NCBI GenBank assembly: GCA_944326135.1
Contig: CALVCU010000011.1
Location: 36,483 to 100,482 of the forward strand
Reading direction: 5' to 3'
Origin: an uncultured Ligilactobacillus sp.
Lineage (GTDB): Bacteria > Bacillota > Bacilli > Lactobacillales > Lactobacillaceae
Length of the DNA stretch: 64,000 nt
A program made the translations under genes and the position numbers. The notes under the pieces are model-generated. The model was not told where the DNA came from. It was given only the letters and a program-made list of their open reading frames with translations, and made no database searches. This document shows positions 25,701 through 34,227 of the stretch, one piece after another (within the stretch, counting starts at the first letter, position 1; the number at the start of each line of letters is the position of its first letter).

Positions 25701-26785
25701 TTTTTATCTTTCTTTGCAATATAACTTGAATATGCTTGTTTTAAAATTTGAGCATCTTTTTTATCAACTTTTTGAATTAAACTCTTATATAATTTAAGTT
25801 GATCATGGTGAGTATTATACTTTTCAATCATTGATTGTGATAAACTCTGACCATTAGGAACAATCTCATTTAAAGTTACCCAATCATGAATTTCTTTTAC
25901 AATATTAGTAACTTCAGCTTCCGTTCTTTCCATGTTTGTTTCTAATGAAGCTAATGTTTCATCAATACCTTCATCATCAAGTGAGAAGTTCCAAGCTTTT
26001 GCATCTTCAACTTCTTTTTGTAAAAGAACATCTAGCTTAATCTTATAACCTATAATCGCTTTAGAAATTTGTTCAGCAACTTGCTTATTCTTTTTCAAAG
26101 TATCTTTGTCTTTAACTTTTTCCAAAAGCAAGCCTTTTATTTGCTTTAATTTATCAGCCTTTCGAACATCAAAATCTAATAATAAGCGTGCAATTTCTTC
26201 GCTATTTTCAGTATTAATTGCAATTCCTTTTTCTTCAAATAGCTGATTTATTTCTTCTAAATTAGCTCTTAAATCAATCTTTGATGTATTAAATGAACTA
26301 ACTGGAGTACTCTTTAAGAAATTACCTCTGTATTTCACAATATGATGAATTGCAATATAAATTTCACGTAAATCAAATTTACGATCCTCAGTCATTAATT
26401 TATTTCTTAAATGATAAATCGTTGGATATTCATCGTAGAAGTTTGTATCTTTTTTCTCTGGGAATAGTAATGAACCTTCATATTTTTTATTTGTATCTAA
26501 TGGCGAAATGTTTGAATCTCTTAATCTAGCAAAAAATGTAGGATCAACTTCTGCCATATATGGATCAAAAATTTCCTCAAGTAATTTCAAACGCCATTTT
26601 CTTCTTGATAATCTTCTTCGAGTTGTTCTAAATCCACGACGTTCAGCTGCTGTTTCCCCCTCTTTAAACAATGCAACCCCCATCGTATTTTTATGCTTCT
26701 TTTTAAGTAGATGATAATTCTCATCCATTACAGACCAACCGATTGAAGATGTACCAATATCTAATCCGATATAATAATCTTTCAT
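22727..26785 (-). CDS. cas9: Cas9 RNA-guided DNA endonuclease, type II-A
   Basis: 1352 residues. RuvC-I has Asp9 in YYIGLDIGTSSIGWSV. The arginine-rich bridge helix is RRGFRTTRRRLSRRKWRLKLL. RuvC-II has Glu767 in ISIEFTRS. The HNH nickase has Asp846-His847 in DIDHILPQS. RuvC-III has His990 and Asp994 in HHGFDAY. The C-terminal ~280 residues form the PAM-interacting region, ending LIERRVKIKDL. All catalytic residues are present, so the enzyme should cut. Length and order place it with lactobacillar II-A Cas9s. The PAM cannot be read from sequence. GGAGGG precedes the ATG. A terminator just after the stop may limit read-through to cas1-cas2-csn2. Confidence 0.97.
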   Translation of the reverse strand: MKDYYIGLDIGTSSIGWSVMDENYHLLKKKHKNTMGVALFKEGETAAERRGFRTTRRRLSRRKWRLKLLEEIFDPYMAEVDPTFFARLRDSNISPLDTNKKYEGSLLFPEKKDTNFYDEYPTIYHLRNKLMTEDRKFDLREIYIAIHHIVKYRGNFLKSTPVSSFNTSKIDLRANLEEINQLFEEKGIAINTENSEEIARLLLDFDVRKADKLKQIKGLLLEKVKDKDTLKKNKQVAEQISKAIIGYKIKLDVLLQKEVEDAKAWNFSLDDEGIDETLASLETNMERTEAEVTNIVKEIHDWVTLNEIVPNGQSLSQSMIEKYNTHHDQLKLYKSLIQKVDKKDAQILKQAYSSYIAKKDKKGKTYTKENFIKEITKVFNKYSELEETVKLQRAIEFDDLMPKQRTSSNGVIPRQLHQKELDQIIENQAKYYPWLAELNPNKARQSEAKYKLDELVAFRVPYYIGPMIEKNAENQNGNGKFAWMVRKQPGEITPWNFDEKVDRNQSAENFIKRMTTKDTYLLGEDVLPDNSLLYQRFKVLNELNNVRINNKKLTVTEKQNIFENLFKKNKTVTVKKLQNYLENTGKYLKPRISGISDETKFNSSLSTYHKFKVIFGEKVDNPDYASDLEKIIEWATVFEDNGIFMDKLQEIKWLSDDEFNQLRGLRLQGWGRLSSELLTGIFDENGQRIIDRMWNTNDNLMQIVSSDEIAKQIAAHNEGVIGATDVESILDEAYTSPQNKKAIRKVIKVVDDIENVMGYAPKAISIEFTRSNEKSERTRSRMQYIQDVYKTVANEIADDALLNELKSRKDNKDYSDRLYLYFTQLGRDAYTGKKLDIDNLSNYDIDHILPQSFIKDDSLDNRVLVSRAVNNSKSDNVPLALYGNNPMPGMILGAKTIRQFWQKLTDNNLISKRKFQNLITNPDSIDKFKMEGFVKRQLVETSQVIKLVSTILTEKHQEDDTKIIEIKAALSHEFREMFDYIKIRNLNDFHHGFDAYIVNVIGLYLYRRYPKLRSYFVYNDFKKMDKDAFNNMKFFNFLWQLKRDDLIEYDGQVIMDKKDVIKHLNRAYSAKVVPVAKEVFTNENNMFKQTIFPAATASSKKLIRIKNNRPVELYGGYTSNNDAYLAIVKQKDKYQVVGVPMRSLGRLQQAEKRGKQAYLVTLKNELMPQFTQMKKNRKTGEIQKVVKDFEIILGKVPFSQLVIDGNQKFTLGTSTYKHNAKQLTLSKNSIKILAQIGKKQNTDDDLESVYLEILDKVNKYYELYDINKFRQKLNDGIDLFKALDIEEKETILNNILVGLHANASFGDLKKLKISTPFGQTQIPSGIKLSPEAELIYQSPSGLIERRVKIKDL

Positions 26786-26897
26786 CTTTTACCCTCCGAT
26801 ACCAAAAAATGATAAGTTATTTACAATTAGAATTTATCTATGTAAATAATAATTTTAGCAAATAATATTTAAAAAAACTAATAAACTTTAAAAACGT

Positions 26898-26949
26898 AAA
26901 AAAATAACAAAACTTTTCTTACACCAAAGAAAAATTTTGTTAGTTTTTT
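26898..26949. terminator. Terminator between ribB and cas9
   Basis: TAACAAAACTTTTCTT pairs imperfectly with AAGAAAAATTTTGTTA and is flanked by A and T runs. On the minus strand it ends the ribB transcript before the cas9 promoter region. Confidence 0.7.
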
Positions 26950-26965
26950 ACATTAAATTGGAATT

Positions 26966-27610
26966 TTATTCAGCTAATTTTGCTGCGTATTCGATTTGAT
27001 TTTCATCAAGATATTTTTCTAGTTGTGGAATTGTAATCATTGGAACTTGATACTTTTCTGAAAGTTTTGCTAAATCATCACGCCGTGCCATCTTACCGTT
27101 TTCTTTTAAAATTTCGATGATTACTGTAACTGGTTCTTCATGTGCTAGATATGCTAGATCTACAGTTGCTTCTGTATGTCCTGTTCGTTCACGAATTCCT
27201 TTATCCTGTGCAATTAATGGTTGGATGTGTCCAGGATGATTAAAGTGTTCAGGTTTAGCTGTTGGATCAGCAATCTTTTTAATTGTTGCTGCACGATCAT
27301 ATGCAGATACCCCTGTTGTTACCCCTGTTTCTTCATATGTTGCATCAGTCGTTACCATAAATGGTGTTTCATTAGGATCTGTACTATTTTCGACCATCAA
27401 TTTGAAACCTAATCGTTCAGCAATTTTACGACTTATTGGAACACACATTAAACCATTTGCAATTTTCAACATTTGGTAAATTGTTTCTGGACTAACACGT
27501 GAACCTAGAGCAACTAAATCTCCTTCATTCTCCCTTGATTCATTATCAGCAAGAATAATGAATTTTCCTTCTTTCAAAAACTTAATGGCAGTCTCTACAT
27601 CATTCGTCAT
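26966..27610 (-). CDS. ribB: 3,4-dihydroxy-2-butanone 4-phosphate synthase
   Basis: 214 residues, stand-alone length without a fused GTP cyclohydrolase II domain. The active-site loop ADNESRENEGDLV, the TGVSAYDRAATI segment and GHTEATVDLA are all present. It converts ribulose 5-phosphate to the four-carbon precursor of riboflavin. No other riboflavin biosynthesis gene is in the window and no FMN riboswitch precedes it, so it is an orphan here. Either the rest of the pathway is elsewhere or the product serves another purpose. Confidence 0.95.
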   Translation of the reverse strand: MTNDVETAIKFLKEGKFIILADNESRENEGDLVALGSRVSPETIYQMLKIANGLMCVPISRKIAERLGFKLMVENSTDPNETPFMVTTDATYEETGVTTGVSAYDRAATIKKIADPTAKPEHFNHPGHIQPLIAQDKGIRERTGHTEATVDLAYLAHEEPVTVIIEILKENGKMARRDDLAKLSEKYQVPMITIPQLEKYLDENQIEYAAKLAE

Positions 27611-27790
27611 TGTTCGGATTCCCCTTATTAATTTTATTTACAACTTAATGTATGTTCATATTATAGCATACATTCCGAACTTCAATAAATAAATAGTTTG
27701 TATTTATAAATTAATAATCATAAAATTTACTAATACCATAAGATTATCAACTGAATCCCGAACTATGTATTATTTTTTTCTTAGACAAAT

Positions 27791-27819
27791 AAAAAGGATC
27801 TAGTTATAGATCCTTTTTA
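27791..27819. terminator. Terminator after lipoprotein gene
   Basis: AAAAAGGATCTA pairs with TAGATCCTTTTT, strong in both directions. Confidence 0.85.
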
Positions 27820-27840
27820 TCCATTAAATTTGATATTTTA

Positions 27841-28440
27841 TTAATTTTCTGAATATGGTATATTGGTATTTTGCCAATCATCACCTGAGCCATTTCCTTT
27901 TTGTAATTGGCCTTGTTCATTAATCCGATACCAACCAACAGTTGGGTTTGTATCAGCATTTCCATTATGTTCTTTCATCCATTCACTTTGATGATTTTCT
28001 TGAACTTGAATCGTCAAGCAACCAGAATCATCTGTAATATCACTAAAAGTAAAAGCTTCCATTGGTGGTGTACTTCCATCTTTGCTATAGTTTTGAATTA
28101 CTGCTTTATATGCCCAACTATTTGCTTGTTCTGTTGTTAAGTTCTTTGTATCTACGCTATTACTTTTTGATGCTGTAGAATTTTCTGTTGCTGAACTTTC
28201 ACTTGTATTTGATCCTTCTTGTCTAGCAGAATTTTCACTAACTGCTTGTGATGATTCAGTTGCTTCATTGTCTTTTTGGCTACTTACTTCTTTTGTTTTC
28301 TTAGCTTTTGAACTTACTTCTTCTGTTTTAGTCTTTGAATCACTATTATCTGAACTCTTTTGTGTTTGACTACTACCGCATCCCCCTAAAACTAATGCTG
28401 TACCCATCAACAATACAAATAATTTATTATTTAATTTCAT
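27841..28440 (-). CDS. Ser/Glu-rich lipoprotein of unknown function
   Basis: 199 residues from the ATG at 28440, which has GGAG eight bases upstream. A GTG three codons earlier overlaps that site. The signal peptide ends in the lipobox LGGC. Residues 25-95 are a Ser/Lys/Glu linker. The last ~90 residues (LTTEQANSWAYKAVIQNYSK to PYSEN) form a compact domain with Trp and Gly that I know from lactobacillar surface lipoproteins without a function. The architecture parallels the lipoprotein at 3588-4235. Confidence 0.78.
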   Translation of the reverse strand: MKLNNKLFVLLMGTALVLGGCGSSQTQKSSDNSDSKTKTEEVSSKAKKTKEVSSQKDNEATESSQAVSENSARQEGSNTSESSATENSTASKSNSVDTKNLTTEQANSWAYKAVIQNYSKDGSTPPMEAFTFSDITDDSGCLTIQVQENHQSEWMKEHNGNADTNPTVGWYRINEQGQLQKGNGSGDDWQNTNIPYSEN

Positions 28441-28522
28441 TCTAAACACTCCATCTAATAATTGTTATGTATCATCTTTGTATCTATATTATATTAAAAT
28501 CTCAGACTAGTTACTATACTTT

Positions 28523-28555
28523 TAAAAAAAAAGAGCCTATTACTAGACTCTTTTT
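28523..28555 (-). terminator. Terminator after the LPQTG adhesin
   Basis: AAAGAGTCTA pairs with TAGGCTCTTT with one mismatch, followed by nine Ts on the minus strand. It lies immediately after the adhesin stop codon. Confidence 0.82.
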
Positions 28556-28565
28556 ACCGTTTTAA

Positions 28566-30824
28566 TTAATGGCGTTTAAAGATAATAGCTGATCCTGCCA
28601 AAGCTAAAAGAACCATTCCAATAACTACAATTGAACTTGTATTCATTTCACCTGTTTGTGGAAGGACTTGATTCTTACCTTTATTTTGACTTGTACCATT
28701 TTTAGCTTCACTTGTTGAACTTGAACCATTGGCTACACCAATAGCACCATGTTCATTTGAACTTACAGTCGTTTCACTAACTGCATTTTCACTATTATTT
28801 GTTGCAACTGATGCCTTTTTACCATTTACATCATTTACTTTTGATTCATTCTTAGAGTTCATCTTATTTGATGAAATTTCACTTGTTACACTCTTAGCAT
28901 TAACTTCACTTGATGATGTTTCTTCAACTGTTTTTGCTGAGCTTGAGCTACTTGTTGTTACTACAGCAGGTACTCTATCTATACTTGAACTACTTGATGA
29001 AACTTTACTTGCTGAGCTTTCTGAACTTGCATTACTTGATGAAAGTTCAGTTGATAAACTTGAACTTTCTGAATTCAAGCTACTTGATACATATTTTACA
29101 CTTGTATTGCTTGATGAAATTTCACTTGATGCATTATTGCTTTCGCTTGAGCTACTTGGCACTTCACTTGATGTACTATTGCTTTTGCTTGAGCTACTTG
29201 GTACTTCACTTGATGCACTACTGCTTTCGCTTGAGCTGCTTGGCACTTCACTTGATGTACTATTGCTTTCGCTTGAGCTACTTGATACTTCACTTGATGT
29301 ACTATTGCTTTCGCTTGAGCTGCTTGGCACTTCACTTGATGCGCTACTGCTTTCACTTGAGCTGCTTGACACTTCACTTGATGCATTATTGCTTTCGCTT
29401 GAGCTGCTTGGTACTTCACTTGATGTACTACTGCTTTCACTTGAACTGCTTGATGAACTTACTGGGATTTTCACATTTGAAACTATATTATCTGTTGGAA
29501 GATCTGAATCAATCATCTTACCTTGTTGAATTGTAAATTGATATTGTTTATCACTCAATTCATATCCATCTGGTGCTTGAACTTCCTTTAATACATACTT
29601 ACCATCTAATAAATTATCAAATGCAATCTTTCCTTCAGCATCACTAGTTGCCGTCATTGTTTTACCAGAAGTTGTATTTGTTAATTCAAATTTTGCTCCT
29701 GCTAATAAAGTATGTGAATCTGCATCTTCTTTTAATAAAGTTAATTTTCCACTACTATATCCAATGATTTCACCTTGTCCATGTTGTTGGATTGTAATAT
29801 TTGCCTTATCTGTGAAATTCTCATTACCATATGCCATTTCTGCACCGTTATCATATGAAGCTCCTGTTTCAGGATTTTCTAACATACAACGATATGAAAT
29901 AGCCCATTTTGTTCCAGCTAATGTACCATTAGGATCAGTTACCGTAAATCCACCTGTTGGTTGATTCTTATCAACGTTAATTCCATGTTGTTCCAATTCA
30001 TTAACTGTGTACACAAATTTATTTCCTTGTGCATCCGTCAAATAAAAACGCCAACTATTCCAATCAATTGGTACACTTGGTGAAGGAGTATCTGTAATCA
30101 CAATTGGTCCTTGTGCATTTGCTGACACAGTCCCATAAACTGACCAATTTAGATTTCCATCTGTTCCTTGATATCCACCTTTTGTTAATCCAGCAACTGT
30201 TGTATCAGGAGGTGTTACAGGTTGTGAACTTTGATTTCCACTATTAACACCACTATTAGACGATGAAGAATTATTTGTTGAGGTAGTAATTACAATACTT
30301 GGGCCTTGAACGTTAGTTCCCCAATCCTTACTAATGTCAACTTTTCCATCTGTTCCACTAATTGTAGAACCTTTCTCTGCGATAGCTTGAAATGTAAATG
30401 TTCCACTAAATCCATTTGTTAGTTGTGTTATTCCATCATTAAAAGTAATAGTTACTGTATAACCATTAACTTCTGCTGTGGCAGCATCCGCGATAGTTGA
30501 ACCATCCGGTGCTGTTGCTGAAATTGGAATCGTTGTCCGAATTCCATGTAGTCCTCCTGAAGATGAACTTGGTTGTGGCAACGAAATTGTAAGCTTATCT
30601 CCCGGTTTTACATTTCCGTTTCCACTAAATCCAACCGTTATGGCAACCTTCTCTCCATCCTTAACTTCAGAACTACTTGTAATGATGTTAGTAATTTTGA
30701 CATTCTCATTTGTCGTTGAAGCAAATGATGAAGTAGTGCCAATAAAAATTGAACTAAATAAAATTATAATTGCAAAAATTATATTATTTTTGCTCATTAA
30801 GATTCGCTTAAACCTTTTTTCCAT
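28566..30824 (-). CDS. LPxTG-anchored adhesin with ligand-binding head, SpaA/Cna-B domain and Ser-rich stalk
   Basis: About 752 residues from the ATG at 30824. A long signal peptide ends near SSFAS. Residues to about 340 resemble the collagen/fibrinogen-binding fold of MSCRAMM adhesins (KPGDKLTISLP, then NWSVYGTVSANA). Residues about 365-455 are a SpaA/Cna-B prealbumin-like domain (GKLTLLKEDADSHTLLAGAKFEL). A stalk of about eight 14-residue repeats of the type SSSSESNSTSSEVP follows. The C-terminus has LPQTG, a membrane segment and KRH, the sortase A signal. It should be covalently linked to peptidoglycan. The ligand cannot be told. The ribosome site GCGGTG is weak. Confidence 0.88.
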   Translation of the reverse strand: MEKRFKRILMSKNNIIFAIIILFSSIFIGTTSSFASTTNENVKITNIITSSSEVKDGEKVAITVGFSGNGNVKPGDKLTISLPQPSSSSGGLHGIRTTIPISATAPDGSTIADAATAEVNGYTVTITFNDGITQLTNGFSGTFTFQAIAEKGSTISGTDGKVDISKDWGTNVQGPSIVITTSTNNSSSSNSGVNSGNQSSQPVTPPDTTVAGLTKGGYQGTDGNLNWSVYGTVSANAQGPIVITDTPSPSVPIDWNSWRFYLTDAQGNKFVYTVNELEQHGINVDKNQPTGGFTVTDPNGTLAGTKWAISYRCMLENPETGASYDNGAEMAYGNENFTDKANITIQQHGQGEIIGYSSGKLTLLKEDADSHTLLAGAKFELTNTTSGKTMTATSDAEGKIAFDNLLDGKYVLKEVQAPDGYELSDKQYQFTIQQGKMIDSDLPTDNIVSNVKIPVSSSSSSSESSSTSSEVPSSSSESNNASSEVSSSSSESSSASSEVPSSSSESNSTSSEVSSSSSESNSTSSEVPSSSSESSSASSEVPSSSSKSNSTSSEVPSSSSESNNASSEISSSNTSVKYVSSSLNSESSSLSTELSSSNASSESSASKVSSSSSSIDRVPAVVTTSSSSSAKTVEETSSSEVNAKSVTSEISSNKMNSKNESKVNDVNGKKASVATNNSENAVSETTVSSNEHGAIGVANGSSSTSEAKNGTSQNKGKNQVLPQTGEMNTSSIVVIGMVLLALAGSAIIFKRH
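29119..29454 (-). repeat. 42-bp tandem repeats encoding the Ser-rich stalk
   Basis: About eight imperfect 42-bp units encode SSSSESxSxSSEVP/S. The unit is in frame, so gain or loss of copies by slippage or recombination would change stalk length without breaking the gene. Confidence 0.85.
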
Positions 30825-31044
30825 TTTTTTCACCGCTTTCAATATTCCATAAATTATTCGAAAAAACGTTTTAATTTTTAGTCATAATTTATTTCACATT
30901 TCAACGCTATCAGTGAGTGAATATAAATAGATTGGTTTTCAATTTCAATTTTTCGATCACAATCCTATAAAACTTAATAGAATCTAAAATAATATTTGAA
31001 TACCTTAAATCACAAATACAAAGAAAATGATCATTTTTATTTTA

Positions 31045-31082
31045 TGTAAACGATTGCAAAAGGCAGTATTATTTAATATAAT
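31045..31082 (+). promoter_or_regulatory. Promoter with overlapping cre-like site
   Basis: TTGCAA (31054-31059) and TATAAT (31077-31082) are 17 bp apart on the plus strand. The sequence TGTAAACGATTGCA (31045-31058) matches the cre consensus at 13 of 14 positions and overlaps the -35, which suits CcpA repression. Predicted start is near 31089. Confidence 0.65.
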
Positions 31083-31088
31083 TAACTT

Positions 31089-31218
31089 GTTGATATTTAT
31101 AAAACTGCAATCTAGTTTTTGATAATATCATCACTCAAAAAAGTAAACATACTATTCCAAATAATTCATTTACGTATAATCTGTTAGATTTTTGTGGGCA
31201 AATCTAGCAGATTTTTTT
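31089..31218 (+). ncRNA. Candidate cre-linked small RNA
   Basis: Between a good promoter and a strong terminator there is a ~130-nt stretch with no ATG-led ORF and no ribosome site. The 5' part forms a long stem (TGATATT/AATATCA plus AAAACT/AGTTTT, 31091-31130). An A-rich single-stranded linker follows. The end is a 13-bp stem (31179-31191 with 31200-31212, one G-U pair) with seven Ts. It lies in the 480-bp gap between the adhesin and marR. It could alternatively be a terminated leader of the marR operon, but marR has its own promoter at 31251-31279. Confidence 0.55.
31179..31218 (+). terminator. Terminator of the small-RNA candidate
   Basis: ATCTGTTAGATTT pairs with AAATCTAGCAGAT around a short loop, followed by TTTTTTT on the plus strand only. 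Confidence 0.85.
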
Positions 31219-31250
31219 ATATTAAATTCCTGATTTTATTAGTTAAAACA

Positions 31251-31304
31251 TTGATTTTTCCAAAAAATTCGACTAAAATAATCGATTGTTAGTTATCTAA
31301 CAAT
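31251..31304 (+). promoter_or_regulatory. marR promoter with MarR-type operator
   Basis: TTGATT (31251-31256) and TAAAAT (31274-31279) are 17 bp apart. A perfect palindrome ATTGTTAG-TTAT-CTAACAAT (31285-31304) covers the start point. The size and position fit an autoregulatory MarR operator. Confidence 0.75.
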
Positions 31305-31323
31305 TTTATGAAGGAGAGGCAGA

Positions 31324-31764
31324 TTGAAAAATACCGGAAGATTGTTAAGAATGGCAAGTAATCATCTAACTAAACAATTAGATGATTTTGCACAAAACTT
31401 TAATCTTACATGGAATCAAATGACTTTGATTGATTATTTATCCAGATGTCAACCATGTACTCAAAAAGAGATTGAAACTGAATTTACCATCCAACGTTCG
31501 ACAGCAACCGTCATGATTCAACGCATGGAGAAAAAAGGTCTCATCGAGCGTCAAGTCAGTCCTACTGATTCACGTCAACGAGTTGTTTTACTAACTGATA
31601 AAGCAACTCCACTCATTAGTGAAGTTCACAAATTCATGGTTAATCAACAAAAACAAATGGAAAAATATTTCTCAGAGTCAGAAATCAATAATTTTGAAAA
31701 AATGTTACGTTTTTTCATTAATGATTCGTATAGATATGAAAATAAAGAGAAAGAGGTCAAATAA
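31324..31764 (+). CDS. MarR-family transcriptional regulator
   Basis: 146 residues, starting with TTG after GGAGAGG. The winged helix is in CTQKEIETEFTIQRSTATVMIQRMEKKGLIERQVSPTDSRQRVVLLT, a typical MarR DNA-binding domain with the D-x-R wing. It precedes an MFS drug-efflux gene by two bases and probably represses both by binding 31285-31304. The inducing ligand is unknown. Confidence 0.92.
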   Translation: MKNTGRLLRMASNHLTKQLDDFAQNFNLTWNQMTLIDYLSRCQPCTQKEIETEFTIQRSTATVMIQRMEKKGLIERQVSPTDSRQRVVLLTDKATPLISEVHKFMVNQQKQMEKYFSESEINNFEKMLRFFINDSYRYENKEKEVK

Positions 31765-31766
31765 AT

Positions 31767-33169
31767 TTGAGTGAAAAGAAACAAAAAAATTTATGGTTAG
31801 TTATGTTAGGGCCAATGATTGGTGCATTTGTCGGAATGTTTTCCGAAACTTCCTTAAACATCGCTCTTCCACAACTTTCACAAAGTCTACATATTGGTAA
31901 TGCAACCCTCCAATGGTTAGTTACTGGCTACATGTTAGTTATCGGAATCGTGTTACCATTATCAAGTTTACTTACTAAATGGTTTTCAACACGAAAACTT
32001 ATTACATTTGGTTTAGGATGTTTCCTATCTGGAGCAATTATTTCTGCCTGCGCTCCTTCCTTTGTTCCTTTATTAATTGGTCGTTTGATCCAAGGAATCG
32101 GAACTGGAATTATCTTGCCATTAATGTTTACTGTCGCAATGAGCATCTTCCCTCCTCAAAAATTAGGAACAGCTATGGGTGTCTGTGCACTTGTTATCAT
32201 GTTTGCTCCAGCAATTGGACCTACACTAACTGGGTTTATCCTTGCTAAACTTTCATGGCACTGGATTTTCTGGATGTTCGTTCCAATTCTATTAATTGCT
32301 CTTTTCTTCGACTTAAAATATTTAGTTAATATTAGTGAAATTACCAAACCAAAAGTTGATTTCATCTCAATTGTAGAATCTGCTGTTGGTTTCAGTTTAA
32401 TCGTTATGGGTTCAAGTCTTGCTGCTGAAATTGGTTGGTTATCACCAATCGTGCTTGCTGTTTAATTGGTGGTGCGATCATCTTATTCTTTTATGCTAAA
32501 CGCCAACTTAAAATCGATAACCCAATTTTAAATTTACGCGTTTTCAAAAAAGAAGCATTTAGCAAAGGCTCATTCCTAGTAATGTTAGACTTCGCAACAA
32601 TTCTTGCTGCAATGTATATTCTTCCACAATTTATCCAAAGAAGTATGATGATCCCTGTTGCTTTAACCGGAATCATTATGTTACCTGGTGGAATTGTGAA
32701 TGCATTAGTTTCAGCAATTGCTGGGAAATTATATGATAACTATGGTGTAAAAACAATTGCTATTATTGGTTTTATAATCGCAACAATTGGTGCAATCTTA
32801 CTTTCATTAGTTTCACCAAAAACTTCAATTGCTTACGTTATTATGTCACACGTTATCTTGATGATTGGATGTCCACTTGCAATATCACCATCACAAACAC
32901 ATGCGTTGAATTCATTAGACGTTACAGAAAATGCTGATGGAAGTACCATTATTAATACACTTCAACAAATCGTTGGAGCAATTTCAACTGCTGTTGCAAC
33001 CAGTCTTCTTGGTTTAGGTGCTGCTTCATACCGTGGACACAGCACTGCAGCTGCATTTGCAAATGGTTCACACTACGGTTTCTACTTCACAATCATTTTA
33101 ATCTTGATCGGTTTAGTAGTTTCCTTAACTCTTAAAAAAGAACCTAAGTCAAAAGATATCAATTTATAA
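31767..33169 (+). pseudogene. DHA2-family multidrug MFS transporter, frameshifted
   Basis: Two overlapping frames (31767-32465 and 32435-33169) together give a normal-length 467-residue EmrB/QacA-type transporter. The N-terminal half has LNIALPQLSQSLHIGNATLQWLVTGYMLVIG and LLIGRLIQGIGTGIILPL (motif C region). The join lies at 32460-32467, where GTTTAATT is read and GTTTTAATT would restore VLIGGAII. One T is missing. If real, the pump is truncated after about segment 6. If it is a base-level sequence error, the operon is intact. It starts with TTG two bases after marR. Confidence 0.88.
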
Positions 33170-33171
33170 AA

Positions 33172-33212
33172 TAAAAAAGTCCCGGTTGCTTAATTGCAAC
33201 CGGGCTTTTTTT
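33172..33212. terminator. Bidirectional terminator between efflux gene and bile salt hydrolase
   Basis: CCCGGTTGC pairs with GCAACCGGG and is flanked by AAAAAA and TTTTTTT. Confidence 0.93.
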
Positions 33213-33213
33213 A

Positions 33214-34164
33214 TTAATCAACAGTTATAATTTCTGTTCCTTTTGAATTATTTTCATCCAATTTAGCCTTGTGAATATTTACATCATTATATCTGTTGTA
33301 ATAGTATGTCTGTGTTTTTTGTGAATAACATGCGGTATACATTGTATACTCTTTTTGGTTTTCTCCATTAACAACACTTCCTAAAGGCATTGCAACAGCT
33401 TTTAAGATATTAAACATCCGCGAAACACCTTCAATTTCAGTATCAGTTGTTGGATAAACTGCATTTAGGTATGCTGCCTTAACAAATCTTGATTGAGGTG
33501 TACTATCTCCTGGCAATCCAAATGAACCTGTTCCCACACCTTGTGGAACAACCTTTCTTCTATTCCATTCTGATGAAGTCCGATCATTAGGGGTTAGGCC
33601 AACATAATTATCCAAATTTTGTAAGTGCCAAGGGAATTGTGGATTGTTAGTCAAAGTACATACTTCATCATCATATACATTCATTCCATCTTTAGTTTGT
33701 TCCACTACAATTGTGTCATTTTTGTCTGAAATCAACCAATGTGTTGGAGATGGTTGCAACTGTTCACTAAAAGCCGTATTTACAATATTAACCTTGTCTT
33801 TAATTACTTCCTTTGCTTCTTTAACGGTCTTAAAGTTCTCCAAGACCCAAACAATAAATTCAAATGAAGTAATATTATATTTACCTTCTACTTTTTCTGG
33901 TGAGTAATAAGCATTATTAGGAAACATCAAACCAGCCATACACAAATCAGACGTATTCCCCTCAAAGAATAGCGGATAATTACCAATATTTAAACCCATT
34001 CCAATGATTGGTTTAGATAAAGTTTGAGCTGGCAAATTACGATATTCCATTTTATATCCTGCAGGAGCAATGATTGGTTTCTCCCCAAAATCTATACCAT
34101 AATCCAAATTACGACCAAAAAACATTTGATCATTAGAATCATTAAACTTAATACCTGTACACAT
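33214..34164 (-). CDS. bsh: Conjugated bile salt hydrolase (choloylglycine hydrolase family)
   Basis: 316 residues, an Ntn-hydrolase whose catalytic Cys2 becomes N-terminal after Met removal (MCTGIKF). Arg18 and Asp21 (GRNLDY), the TLTNNP motif and SRFVKAAYL give the rest of the active-site set. The GxGTGSFGLPGD loop is like that of lactobacillar bile salt hydrolases and unlike penicillin V acylases. It releases taurine or glycine from conjugated bile acids in the cytoplasm. The ribosome site is AAAGGTGA. The promoter at 34228-34256 is covered by a cre-like site. Confidence 0.9.
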   Translation of the reverse strand: MCTGIKFNDSNDQMFFGRNLDYGIDFGEKPIIAPAGYKMEYRNLPAQTLSKPIIGMGLNIGNYPLFFEGNTSDLCMAGLMFPNNAYYSPEKVEGKYNITSFEFIVWVLENFKTVKEAKEVIKDKVNIVNTAFSEQLQPSPTHWLISDKNDTIVVEQTKDGMNVYDDEVCTLTNNPQFPWHLQNLDNYVGLTPNDRTSSEWNRRKVVPQGVGTGSFGLPGDSTPQSRFVKAAYLNAVYPTTDTEIEGVSRMFNILKAVAMPLGSVVNGENQKEYTMYTACYSQKTQTYYYNRYNDVNIHKAKLDENNSKGTEIITVD

Positions 34165-34227
34165 ATAAATTCACCTTTTTCTGTTCAATTGATCTTGGAA
34201 TGCAAGTAATTCCTGTCACGTCAAACC

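Noticed and set aside
28729..29536. Long open frames on the plus strand opposite the adhesin stalk
   Set aside because: They are shadows of the 42-bp Ser-rich repeat, have no ribosome site and encode Leu-rich low-complexity sequence.
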